Part shown: positions 33,823 to 45,550 of the stretch, piece after piece
How the letters are laid out: each line of letters starts with the position of its first letter
How positions within the stretch are numbered: the first letter of the stretch is position 1
NCBI GenBank assembly: GCA_018398815.1
Contig: CM031601.1
Span: 20,896,466-20,960,465 of the forward strand
Source: Conus ventricosus
Taxonomy: Eukaryota > Mollusca > Gastropoda > Neogastropoda > Conidae
Direction: 5' to 3'
Length of the DNA: 64,000 nucleotides
Notes under the pieces: generated by a model
Told to the model about the DNA's origin: nothing
The model's database searches: none
What the model saw: the letters and a program-made list of their open reading frames with translations, nothing else
Translations under genes and position numbers: made by a program

Positions 33823-34065
33823 TCATGTTTGCTTGATGTGCTCGATTTTTTTTTTAATTATTTCAAGATATTCTTTTCCCCATATCTGATGATCAAAATT
33901 TGGGAATTTGGGTTGTAGGTGATCTGGATGTTTTAGCATGTGTTGGTGAACCCTCATAAGTGTTTCCTTAATAATAGAATTCGTATCATATGATTCCCGT
34001 ATCAATTCCAAGGTCTCTTCCTTTATCATTCTTGTTTCGTTCTGTGCTTCCTTCTGAGCTTCCAT
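33823..34065 (-). CDS. Small Polinton protein between polymerase and integrase, 80 aa
   Basis: An intact frame encodes a charged, largely helical protein (MEAQKEAQNETRMIKEETLELI...) ending in a lysine-rich segment. It lies downstream of the integrase on the same strand (36 bp apart). The whole gene is missing from Polinton A. I do not recognise it; a coiled-coil or nucleic-acid-associated role is possible but not shown. Confidence 0.55.
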   Translation of the reverse strand: MEAQKEAQNETRMIKEETLELIRESYDTNSIIKETLMRVHQHMLKHPDHLQPKFPNFDHQIWGKEYLEIIKKKIEHIKQT

Positions 34066-34101
34066 TTTAGACTCAAATATATTTATGTAAATTAAAATTA
34101 A

Positions 34102-34490
34102 TTAAGCAACTGGAACTGTGTCTGGTGGGATTATCTGCAGTTCTTCCTTCACAAAAGATCTTTGAGGGGCTGGTTGTTTTGTTGTGTCAGTTTCTCGTAA
34201 ATAATACACGGCCGGATTCATTTTTACAATTCTTTTTATTTCATATGGATCAACACTCCAAACTGGATCTGTTGCCCTGATGCGAGTGTCCCCTTCTGCT
34301 TCCCCGGTAAATAAAGGTACCTCACTTTTAAACCAAACGGTATGTTTGCTGGTTGTACTGGAGTCTTCAGCAACATTTATTGTTTGTTTTTTGATTGCTT
34401 GTACTGGTTTTAGCCCTGTTAATTTAAATTCTTCATTATTCATTGCGCGCAAACGAGGGCAGTCTTCTAACCCATTCTGTGTGCGAATGT
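34102..34490 (-). pseudogene. Polinton integrase C-terminal part, copy B, cut by the gap
   Basis: The minus-strand frame matches the C-terminal half of copy A's integrase: RAMNNEEFK, GLKPVQAIK, TDPVWSVDPYEIKRIVKMN and YYLRETDT. It keeps the C-terminal end that is out of frame in copy A (stop at 34102). The catalytic core lies in or beyond the N gap that starts at 34491. No stop interrupts the visible part. Confidence 0.85.
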
Positions 34491-35490
34491 NNNNNNNNNN
34501 NNNNNNNNNNNNNNNNNNNNNNNNNNNNNNNNNNNNNNNNNNNNNNNNNNNNNNNNNNNNNNNNNNNNNNNNNNNNNNNNNNNNNNNNNNNNNNNNNNNN
34601 NNNNNNNNNNNNNNNNNNNNNNNNNNNNNNNNNNNNNNNNNNNNNNNNNNNNNNNNNNNNNNNNNNNNNNNNNNNNNNNNNNNNNNNNNNNNNNNNNNNN
34701 NNNNNNNNNNNNNNNNNNNNNNNNNNNNNNNNNNNNNNNNNNNNNNNNNNNNNNNNNNNNNNNNNNNNNNNNNNNNNNNNNNNNNNNNNNNNNNNNNNNN
34801 NNNNNNNNNNNNNNNNNNNNNNNNNNNNNNNNNNNNNNNNNNNNNNNNNNNNNNNNNNNNNNNNNNNNNNNNNNNNNNNNNNNNNNNNNNNNNNNNNNNN
34901 NNNNNNNNNNNNNNNNNNNNNNNNNNNNNNNNNNNNNNNNNNNNNNNNNNNNNNNNNNNNNNNNNNNNNNNNNNNNNNNNNNNNNNNNNNNNNNNNNNNN
35001 NNNNNNNNNNNNNNNNNNNNNNNNNNNNNNNNNNNNNNNNNNNNNNNNNNNNNNNNNNNNNNNNNNNNNNNNNNNNNNNNNNNNNNNNNNNNNNNNNNNN
35101 NNNNNNNNNNNNNNNNNNNNNNNNNNNNNNNNNNNNNNNNNNNNNNNNNNNNNNNNNNNNNNNNNNNNNNNNNNNNNNNNNNNNNNNNNNNNNNNNNNNN
35201 NNNNNNNNNNNNNNNNNNNNNNNNNNNNNNNNNNNNNNNNNNNNNNNNNNNNNNNNNNNNNNNNNNNNNNNNNNNNNNNNNNNNNNNNNNNNNNNNNNNN
35301 NNNNNNNNNNNNNNNNNNNNNNNNNNNNNNNNNNNNNNNNNNNNNNNNNNNNNNNNNNNNNNNNNNNNNNNNNNNNNNNNNNNNNNNNNNNNNNNNNNNN
35401 NNNNNNNNNNNNNNNNNNNNNNNNNNNNNNNNNNNNNNNNNNNNNNNNNNNNNNNNNNNNNNNNNNNNNNNNNNNNNNNNNNNNNNNNNN
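34491..35490. other. Assembly gap of exactly 1000 N
   Basis: All bases are N. The size is a placeholder, so the distance between flanks is unknown. The right part of Polinton B (integrase core, small genes, right terminus) would fall here. Confidence 1.
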
Positions 35491-36109
35491 CTCTCTATTC
35501 GTTCTGTATCTCTTTTTGCTTCTCGTCTATCTCTTCTTCCGCATTCCATATACATTTACTTGCTTGTTTTCTGTACCTTTCGTCTTCATTCCCATACCCT
35601 TTATTTTCCTTTTTGCATCCCAATCCTCTGCTCTGCTCTCTGACCTCCAAATATCGCCCTCGCTCTGTCTTCTGTTCTTTTCTCTATCTTTCCACATCCC
35701 TCTCCTCTCTCTGTCCCTTCTCTCCCCATCTCTCATTCCTTTCACTCATGCACCTGCTCCTCCCATCCTCTGCTCCTCTCTCATCCAAATCTCTGTCATG
35801 CCCTCTCAATATTCAAGACTTATTGATTGCAAAATAATCCCAAGGGGTTACAAAACAAAAACGAAAAACAGCAACAACAACAACAACAAACAACCAAAAT
35901 AATTATCTCACAATAAGCCAGATTGAGGAGTAATTAACAATTAATAATTCATCAAATAACAGTAGCAGGATATTTCTGCAGAAACAATATATTCGCAATC
36001 ACTGCAGAAAAAAGAGCACCTTTTCAATAGTTCTGCATAATAATGTTTACAAATCCAACCCAATTCAACACGACTGTTTTACTGGTATCTCCCCACGTTC
36101 GTCTTCGCC

Positions 36110-36159
<50 letters not shown>

Positions 36160-36350
36160 ACATTGGCTTGCGTTGACTCCATAATCCAGTTGGTGTCTGA
36201 TATCAACACTGGAAAGGTTTCATGCAAACACGAACCCCCCCCCCCCCCCGCACTCCCCCATCCCCACCTCCCCCTCATCTCATCCGTCCCTCCTCCCTCT
36301 CTCTTTCCCTCCCTATTCCCCATGCTTCCATTACTCCACTCCACAGACGA
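35491..36350. repeat. Pyrimidine-rich DNA with (TC)n and poly-C
   Basis: Positions 35491-35800 are strongly CT-rich; (TC)n occupies 36117-36156; a C-run lies at 36236-36249. Open frames here are low complexity. No gene is visible. Confidence 0.8.
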
Positions 36351-36354
36351 TTAC

Positions 36355-36544
36355 CACGTGCTCCATTTGTTGCCCTGGCAACAGTGGGCGGTATCCCTGT
36401 CAAGGCGATGGAGTTGTGATTTAGTAAATGGAGAAGTGAAACGCCACAGTGCCTTTGTTTGGCTTGGGGTGGAGTAACACGTGATGACAGGGAGCTGTCG
36501 CCACCAATCGCAGAAAAGGTTACATACATCGGCGAATCACGTGA
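36355..36544. promoter_or_regulatory. Cluster of three CACGTG E-boxes and one perfect RFX X-box
   Basis: CACGTG occurs at 36355-36360, 36478-36483 and 36538-36543, the last as the palindrome TCACGTGA. GTTGCCCTGGCAAC at 36369-36382 is a perfect inverted-repeat X-box (GTTGCC, 2-bp spacer, GGCAAC), the site bound by RFX factors, which often control cilia genes. The surrounding ~200 bp are unique-looking and less simple than their flanks. No adjacent gene was identified, so a promoter or enhancer role is inference. Confidence 0.4.
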
Positions 36545-36637
36545 GGCGACATGGACTTTTTTGGGGGTATGATATGTTCTTTTATTAGGATTATATATTA
36601 GTTATTTTGGGTAACAATACTTTGTCACCCCACCCCC

Positions 36638-36662
36638 CCCCCCCCACACACACACACACACA
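36638..36662. repeat. C-run plus CA microsatellite
   Basis: A run of C followed by about eight CA units borders the 3' end of the LINE at 36670. Confidence 0.85.
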
Positions 36663-36669
36663 CTCGTTA

Positions 36670-37803
36670 TTCAGATTCAGATTTAGATCTTTATTCTGTT
36701 AGGCCATAGCCCCTCAGAAGGGGGTACAAAGATAGAACAATATTCTGTAACCAAAGCAAAGAAGCAAACAAAATAAAGCATAGCCACAAAAACAATCTTT
36801 TTACGGTTTAAGCCTTCGAAGCATTAATTAATTTCACTGCACATAGTTTGCTATTTGCACTTGCTACGACACAGAAATAACAGTCAAGAATACACTGATA
36901 AAGCATTAATCTATGCTGCGACAAACTTGCGATACTTAATAAATGCTTTGCTCAAATATAATGCGAACTGCTTTACAAGTGTTTCATTCCTTGATGCCAT
37001 TAGCATAATTAGCTTAAATAAGCATAGTTGTCTATTTTATTTTTGCGGAATAAACTCTTGCCGAACATTAATTAGTTCCTGGCAAGAGAAAATAAAATGA
37101 ACTTCATTATCAAGTGCCTCGTGGCATAATGGGCAAAGGAGATTATCATCACCGCGTTGTCTAAAGCGATTGAAATGTCTATTTACTCCTGTGATACCGA
37201 ATTCAAATTTTGTTAGGATGTATCTCAAATATTTGTCGAGGTTCATAGAAAAAGTAAACGGGCATGTTATGCTCTGCATTTAACATACGATAGATATCAA
37301 ACCTGTCACTTTCCTGAACATGAGAATACCACCTTTGCCATCCGCAATCTATTAATCTCTGACGAAATTCAAGAATAAAACTAGCTATGTCTCCAACGCC
37401 CTGACTTTCCCATACAAAGCCAAATCCACACTCATACAGCTTTAATCTTACTTGCGAGGCCCAGTTTATCTTGCCTCTGGCAACCAACTCAACTAACATG
37501 TTGTAAGCTTTATGGGGTAACCTATGTGACTGCATTCTCGTTAACTTTAACCGATAACGAAAAGAGCTGACTACAGATGCTAAATATATAGGATACCTAT
37601 TTGTCTCCCCATACACTAAATCACTAGTCATATGCATAAATATTCCCCAAAACTCCTTCAATGCATACAAATGAATCTTCTCCACTTCAAAAGCAGCTCT
37701 ACTGATACCCCACAGCTCAGCACCATATTGTACTATTGGTTGAATTTGAGAATCAAACAATTTTAGAAATAGTGCCAAAGAATTGTTATTCAATATTGTC
37801 AAT
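36670..37803 (-). pseudogene. 3' end of a LINE (C-terminal reverse transcriptase region)
   Basis: On the minus strand a long frame (37802-37203) encodes LFDSQIQPIVQYGAELWG, the conserved region after the reverse transcriptase thumb in many LINEs. A frameshift near 37240 leads to the C-terminal cysteine-histidine finger CPLCHEALDNEVHFIFSC (37140-37085 region). The stop is near 37037. The 3' region contains a CCCCTTCTGAGGGG palindrome (36709-36722), an AATAAA, and ends with ATCTGAATCTGAAT-type short repeats at 36670, typical of LINE 3' termini. The catalytic core is absent at the 5' side, where the sequence switches to the oppositely oriented piece. Confidence 0.85.
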
Positions 37804-38192
37804 TTTTTTCATAATACATAACAAGGCATACTGACTTGACCGCTGTTCACTGTCGGAGACTCACGTGTCTTGTCAACGCTCCGCACGCAATGACCTGAGT
37901 GCTCCTTCTCCGGGCTTCATATTGCAGATGAGAAATATGCCCCAGTTAATTCTGTTTGAAGGGACGGCGGTGCCTCGTATTTGTTGACCAATTTCTTTCA
38001 AGAGCTTGTTCATTTACTGAAATGAAGCTTTTTCAGATGATTGTGACTTGTGAAAAAGAGGGTTTGTATCAGTGTGTTTAAATCAACATTGCGAGTACAG
38101 TTTTGCTGTTGTTGTCTTTCTCCCTTGGATCATTTCGCTGCATTCTTCAAGAAATATACTTTTCTTTCCCCCTTGTCTACATTTAGAATAAC

Positions 38193-38709
38193 ATGGGTCC
38201 TAAAACAACAACACCGACTCGCCAAGTTAGAAACAATAAAAGACATAACAGTGGTCCGGCGCAAGGAAGCGAAAGCCTCTTTACAAGTGATCACAGTGAC
38301 TCTCGTTTTGTTGGTAAAGAAGACAAGTGCAGAGAACGCTCGTTGAGTGAAAGAAGACGGACTTTAGACCAGCAACACAAAATAACCGACTTTGCAAGTA
38401 ATAAGGCGACTAGCGGAAAAAAAGACGGATGGGGATGAAACGGAAATCTTGACAGAGAACAACAGTGATAATACAGTGATCACCACATTAAACAGGATGG
38501 TGATAGCCATGGAGGATGGAAGGCGGGAGACGGGGAGGGTCATGGCACAATTAGAAATGGTTCTTGCAGAAATCTTTGAGATTAGAAAAGAAAATTCCTT
38601 CTTGAGAAAGAAGACAGAATCGCTCAAGAAAAGATGCTCTGACTCAGCTGATCATATTGAACGATTAGAAAAGCAAATTAAGCAAGAACAAAAGGCAAAG
38701 CATATAAAC
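38193..38709 (+). pseudogene. LINE ORF1-like coiled-coil protein, truncated
   Basis: Two overlapping frames (38193-38438 and 38392-38739) give one protein after a frameshift near 38415: a basic, low-complexity start, a QQHKITDFASNK segment, and a coiled coil (residues with heptad leucine/isoleucine from TTLNRMVIAMEDG to HIERLEKQIKQEQ). This fits ORF1 proteins of LINEs, which bind the element RNA. The gene is cut at 38709/38710, exactly where the tandem-repeat element starts. The upstream segment (37804-38192) would be the 5' UTR. It points away from the LINE 3' end on the minus strand. Confidence 0.6.
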
Positions 38710-39830
38710 GTACTCCCAGTATATCCTGAATACGCGTGATATATTCCATAAAGAGGAAAAACCGTCTTGGGCTGGTCTAACCATTAGTAATGGCTTTTCT
38801 GGTAAACATCAGCCATCATCTGTGACCTATAATAAACATACAAATTTTCAGAAAGATCCGCCAATAACTTTCTGAGATTTGCCATAAAGAAGAAAACCAT
38901 TATGGGCTGTTAGTAACGGCTATAACGGTAAACTTGAACATCGGGCATCATCCGTGACCCATAATGAACATACCTACAAATTTTCAGAAATATCGACAAC
39001 GTACTTTCTGAGATAGTCCATGAAGAAGGAAAACCGTTAGGGGCCGTTATAGCCGTTAGTAACGGCTATAACGGTAAACTAAAACATCGGGCATCATCCG
39101 TGACCCATAATACCTACACATTTTCAGAAAGATCGGCTAAGTACTTTCTGCGATATTCCATAAAAGAAAACCGTTATGGGTTGTTATAGTCGCTAGTAAC
39201 GGCCATAACGGTAAACTAAAGCGTCGGGCATGATCCGTGACCCATAATGAACATACCTGCTAATTTTCACAAAGATCGGCCATGTACTTTCGGAGACATT
39301 TCATAGAAAAGAAAAAACCGATATGGGCCATTACAGCCGTTGGTAACCGTTATAACGGTAAACTAAAGAGTCGGCCATCATCCGTCGCCTCTAATGAACA
39401 TAACTACAAATTTTCAGAATGATCGGCCGTGTACTCTCTGAGATATTCCATAAACAAGAAAAACCGTTATGGGCCGTTATAGCCGTTAGTAACGGCTATA
39501 ACGGTAAACTAAAACATCGGGTGTCATCCGTGACCCAAAATGAACATACCTACAAATTTTTAGAAAGATCGACAAAGTGCTTTCTGATATATTCCAGAAT
39601 GATCGGCAGTGTACTTTCTGAGATATTCCATAAAGAAGAAAAACTGTTATGGGCCGTTATAGCCGTTAGTAACGGCTATAACAGTGAACTAAAACATCGG
39701 GCATCATCCGTAACGCATAGTGAACACACCTGCTAATTTTAACAAAGATCTGCCAGGTACTTTCGGAGATATTCCATAAAGAAGAAAAAGCGTGACAGGC
39801 CGTTACAGCCGTTCTTTTGTGGGCGGTGTT
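38710..39830. mobile_element. Tandem-repeat mobile element, copy 1 (~140-bp units)
   Basis: It begins GTACTCCCAGT, the same terminal motif as the copy at 60195-61513. The interior is about 7.5 units of 135-146 bp containing palindromic GCCGTTAGTAACGGC and ACAAATTTTCAGAAAGATCGG, in the opposite orientation to the units at 60300-60640. Short frames inside are repeat translation. The far end is not clear and may have been lost next to the TG repeat. Confidence 0.7.
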
Positions 39831-39987
39831 TCCATTGTGAGTGTTGATATAGCAACAAGACGTTTGAGGACTGTGGGACCAGTGTTGTGTGTTGTGGCTA
39901 GCAAACAGGAAAAAAGAAACAAGCAAAAGAAAACCAAAAAAGTGAATATTTTCATATGAGCAGCGGTGGTGTGAGAACTAATTTTAC

Positions 39988-41413
<1,426 letters not shown>

Positions 41414-41423
41414 ATTTCCCCTT
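41414..41423 (-). other. Polypurine tract
   Basis: Directly upstream of the 3' LTR on the coding strand the sequence is AAGGGGAAAT, the usual primer site for plus-strand DNA synthesis. The 0.57 kb from here to 41994 holds no gene. Confidence 0.8.
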
Positions 41424-41994
41424 GCAAAAGACTATGCACCGCATTGTCTCAAAACAACGGTACAAAAAAGACAACAACCGAATTTGCTGAACCACAGCTA
41501 CACGTGCAAAGTTTGAAAATACTTTACAACCAACGGTTTATAAATTATAAAATATATCATTAGTGGATACCACTCCAATGAGTTATCATTGACGTGCGCT
41601 CTTGCGTTATTTCAACTCATTTTATAACGACCTCTGTGCGCACTTATGCAATTCCCCTCCCTGCGGATTTGCACATCTTCTCTTCACAATTTCTATGAAA
41701 AGCACAATATAATATGCTCACGATCCATGACACTTCACTGAGGAATCTCCATCCTCACTTATTGCAAATAATGCATTACTACACAAGCGGACTGTATGCT
41801 CCAAGCATAACTACATTCACATGAACAAGTTCACAAAGAAAATATGAACAAGTCTCACACAAAAAAAAAAGAACCATAGCCAACTGGGAATGAACCATAT
41901 CCAATCAACATAACTGTCATCAACACATATTATCAACAAAGCACCCCGGATATGACTGACTTCCTCTGAGTTGCAGCTTGCTAGACTACACGGC

Positions 41995-42640
41995 TTAAAT
42001 AGTCAGCTCCGACATTCTGTCGACCGGAATGTACTGCACTCGGTACCTGTAGGGCTGCAATGCCATTGCCCACCGCAGCACTCTGCTGTTTTTCAACTGC
42101 GCTCCTGCAGGAATTTGAGTGGTTGATGATCCGTCTCGATCACGAACTCTTTCCCATACAAGTATTTGTGGAATTTCTGCACGGCCCACACGATAGCTAA
42201 ACACTCCTTCTCCACCGTTGCGTACCCTTCTTCACCACTTTGTCAACTTCCTGCTAGCATACCTCACAGGAAACTCGACCCTTCATGCTCCTGTAACAAT
42301 ACTGCACCTATCCCACCACCTGATGCATCTGTCCGCAACAAAAATGGTTTGGACATATCTGGTAGCTTCAAGATGGGACGGGAACCTAGTCTTTCCAGCA
42401 CCGTCTGCAGTGCTTGCTCTGCAGCGTCTGACCACTCGACCACTGCCGGTTTCCCTGCCTTGACCAAATCACTGAGAGGACTCGTGATTGCTGCGAAATT
42501 GGAACAAACTCCCTATAGAACCCAATAAAACCTAGCAGACTCCTGACTTCTGTTTTGGTCTTTGGTCTCTCTGAATTCATCATCTTCTCCACCTTTCCCC
42601 TTTCTGGCTGCTTTGTGTCGCCTCCGACAACAAAACCTAG
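41995..42640 (-). pseudogene. Gypsy RT C-terminus and RNase H
   Basis: Frames in sequence (42592-42386, 42467-42264, 42204-41995) encode the end of reverse transcriptase (KTKTEVRSLLGFIGFYREFVP), then RNase H with its first catalytic aspartate (RTDASGGGIGAVLLQEHEG), and its later part (LKNSRVLRWAMALQPYRY, VQYIPVDRMSE). Three or more frameshifts separate them. The palm with the Y-x-D-D box should lie before 42600 but is absent: the integrase-side linker joins directly to the RT thumb region. The tail end VDRMSE is typical of the region after RNase H. Confidence 0.85.
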
Positions 42641-42653
42641 GAACTCCTACTGT

Positions 42654-43552
42654 CTAGCCCTTCATACAGTGACACATCCCTGTATGACTCTTCTGGAAAC
42701 TTAGGCAACAAAATCTCCCCTTCTTCTGCTGGGTCTCTTTCACCTCATCAATGATTGCTGCTGCGCCTATGTGCTGAGTCTCACGCTGAATATATTTGCG
42801 GAGAAAATTCGCATGGAAAAGTTTTAGTTTCCCATTCACAATCAATTCGGTAATCCCGACCAACTTTCAGTGATGGTGAATGGTCCTTTCCAATGCATCA
42901 GCAGCTTGTTGTGACCCGTGGGAAGCAGTAACAGACTTGATCTCCCGCCTTGAGGGATTGCTTCCTCATCTTCCTGTCATATTGCTTCTTCGGAACGACC
43001 CTAGCTTCCTGCAAACTTTCCTTTGCAAACTTGCATGTCTCATACCTGTGCCCACCTTTGGAACAGGGCGAGATTGGGCCTCAGTATCAACGGCCACTCC
43101 CCTGAACGGTGTGTCAATTAGAGGGGGATGTTTAAGAGGCGCCTTCCTCTTCACCCCTCTTGTGGTGACCTTTGACACACGTCACATGACATGCAGAAAC
43201 GCTTGATGTCTCCCATTGCTCTGGCCAATAAAAAGTCATCAAAGATTCGGTCAGCTGTTTGCTGGTGCCGAGATGACCCGCCATGAGCGACTCGTGACCC
43301 ACTGACATGACAGTGTCACGATAACATGCTGGTACCTTTAACTGAGTTGTCACCTTACCTGTCTTCCCCTTGGTGAACACTCGGTACAGAAAACCCGCTT
43401 TCACAAAAAATTCGTCTCACCTCCTCTAACCCCTGTTTCTCTCCACCTCTTGCCAACTCCCAAGACTTCACGAGCGAAGGGTCTTGTTCCTGCGCTGCCC
43501 TAAACTCATCAGGCGACACATCTATGCCTGACTTCCTTGCCGGAACGACCAA
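42654..43552 (-). pseudogene. Gypsy integrase region, catalytic core deleted
   Basis: Reading down the minus strand: a linker (VSPDEFRAAQEQDPSL, near 43520), the zinc-binding H2C2 domain with HESLMAGHLG (near 43290) and a C-x2-C-x2-C cluster near 43190, then the start of the catalytic core (HPPLIDTPFRGVAVD, near 43120, which holds the first catalytic aspartate). The core is then cut; the second aspartate and the glutamate are not found, and the C-terminal domain follows (near 42990-42780). The stretch at 42700-42655 (SYRDVSLYEG-like in one frame) resembles the linker leading into RT. Several frameshifts are present. Confidence 0.82.
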
Positions 43553-43735
43553 CGGTTTATCAACCTTTCCCTCCTTCTTGCTCCGTGTTGAACTGCTGCC
43601 CCTGTAGCAGTCAACAACTCAGGATCCCCTGGATCCTTGCACCTGGAATATTTCCAATGATCAAATCGTAAAGGGGTTTCTCCATCACCAACGCAGACAA
43701 CTCGCCTGAGAAGTAAGGGGTACGTACTTCTATTT

Positions 43736-45143
43736 AGCAACTGGAAACTCCCTCACAGTGCCATCGATTAGAGTACAGGTCTGGATTTGCCCTGTCAAAT
43801 CCCCTTTATCGACCAGCGTTGTTCGTACTACACCGCATGAACAACCAGTGTCTCGTAACACTTTCCCCCCTCTGTGGCCAATCCCCCCTTTTTTTCCACT
43901 GGTAACGAACCACTCAGCCTAGGCCCTCCCTCCTGACACTGACTGCTGTCCAGTGCTAGCCATAGGCTGCACTCCACCCTCTTCAGACTGAATCCCTGTT
44001 GGTTCCACTGCAGGTCGTTTCCCTTGACGACCCTTATCCACCCCTTTGCAAGGCTGCTCCTTCTGGAACCTCATGCGACAATCCCTAGCCACATGTCCCC
44101 TTTTTGTGACAAATTGAAACAACCTAATGTCCCTTTGCCCTTCCTTCTGCCCACCCATGGGTTTGCAGACTTTGCAGGAAACTCCCTGGTCTCCGGGACT
44201 CTTCTCACCTGTGCCTAGCACCTGTTTCTCCTGCACCTTAGTGCCCAGACGTGCCTCTCTATACACCTCTGCGAACTTCAACAGCCCCCTGCTGTCTCTG
44301 GCTGTCTCTCTTTCAAATGTATGGTTAACTCAGGGGCCCCAACCTGACAAAATCTGTTCCTTCATAACTAGCTCTTTCAATTCAGCGAACTCCTTTTTCG
44401 TCCCACTCAACTCTAACCACTTCTCAAAATAGTGATCTAAACGTGCCCAAACTGAGTGTACGTCTCACCTGCTTGTAATTTAGCTGAACGAAATTTCTTC
44501 CTGAACCCCTCCTCTGTGAGGTCAAATCCTTTCATCAACGATTCCTTCACAGCGCCGAAATCAGACTGTTGTTCCGCTGGTAACGCAGTGAAAATTTGTA
44601 ATGCCTTACCCGTCAATAGCGCTGACAAAATGACTGCCCACTCTTCTGAAGGCCAACCCTGACTGGTCGCAAACGTTTCGAAACGACTGATGTATGCATT
44701 AATCGAATCGGTTCCTTCAGAGAATTTTGGCAACTTGGGTCGGGGGGCATAGCTGCGCACAGAGTCACTGGAGACTGAACTCCCATCCTCGGTGGTCTCC
44801 CTTTGTATTCTCACTTTCTCTAACTCTAATTGAACCTTTAGTCTTTCTGTTTCCTGCGTTTCCTAGCTTTAATCCTTTCTGTTTCCTGCTTCATTCTTTC
44901 TGTCTCCTGCGCTTCCCTTAGTCTTTCTGTTTCCTGCGTTTCCCTAGCCTGATTATCATTAGCCTGAATCCTTAATCTTTCTGTTTCCTGCGCCTCTACT
45001 GCGATACGGCGTCTTTCCGCACGTTCATCTCTTTCCATCTTTTGCTGGTTTTCAACGAATGCTCGCAACTCATCTCCTGAGTAACCTAGATCACGAGCGA
45101 CGCTCACAAGTTGTTCAATAGGGGTGTTCTTTTCTTCCGCCAT
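43736..45143 (-). pseudogene. Gypsy gag, zinc knuckle and protease region
   Basis: Gag starts at the ATG 45143-45141 (MAEEKNTPIEQLVSVARDLG) and has a long charged coiled coil with repeated QETERLR. A frame change near 44840 leads to the capsid-like part (44814-44437; LPKFSEGTDSINAYISRFE, then KSLMKGFDLTEEGF-type helices). The nucleocapsid frame (44281-43919) has a zinc knuckle remnant with RGHVARDCR near 44100-44075, but the first two cysteines are not visible in frame. The protease active site DTGCS lies at about 43852-43838. Four or more frame breaks separate these parts. Gag packages the element RNA; the protease would cleave it. Confidence 0.85.
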
Positions 45144-45527
45144 TATATCTTCCTCTTTTTTTTTTTTTTTTTTGAACAAGACTTTACTACTACGACAGCC
45201 AAACTGGTGGTTACCGACACGAGTGACGTAATAGCACAATCCTATGAATGATAATATTAGCTTGGGACAACGTAGTTAGTTTTTATAAGACGCCCAGCGC
45301 CTGACCCAACTATGAGAGCGAATTATAGGTAATCTGTGCGAAATAAGTACTCTGGGGCTGAAATGCCAAGCCTAGTATTAACTATCTTGGAAGCAATGCC
45401 AAGCCTAGTATTTAACTATCTTGGGAACATACAGTAAGACAACCCCTTGTCTTAGGATTACAATACTTGAATCCCACCCAGCTTCCTCTCTGAGAAGTTG
45501 AACAATTATAATAAATGGGCCAGAATA

Positions 45528-45544
45528 TCCTGGCAGGCTCGCCA
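45528..45544 (-). other. Primer binding site, tRNA-Arg-like
   Basis: Six bases inside the 5' LTR the coding strand reads TGGCGAGCCTGCCAGGA. It differs at one of 17 positions from the complement of the 3' end of animal tRNA-Arg(ACG), as I recall that tRNA. Confidence 0.7.
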
Positions 45545-45550
45545 ATAAAT

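Noticed and set aside
34280..35902. Three very long open frames spanning the gap
   Set aside because: They are open only because runs of N are not read as stops.
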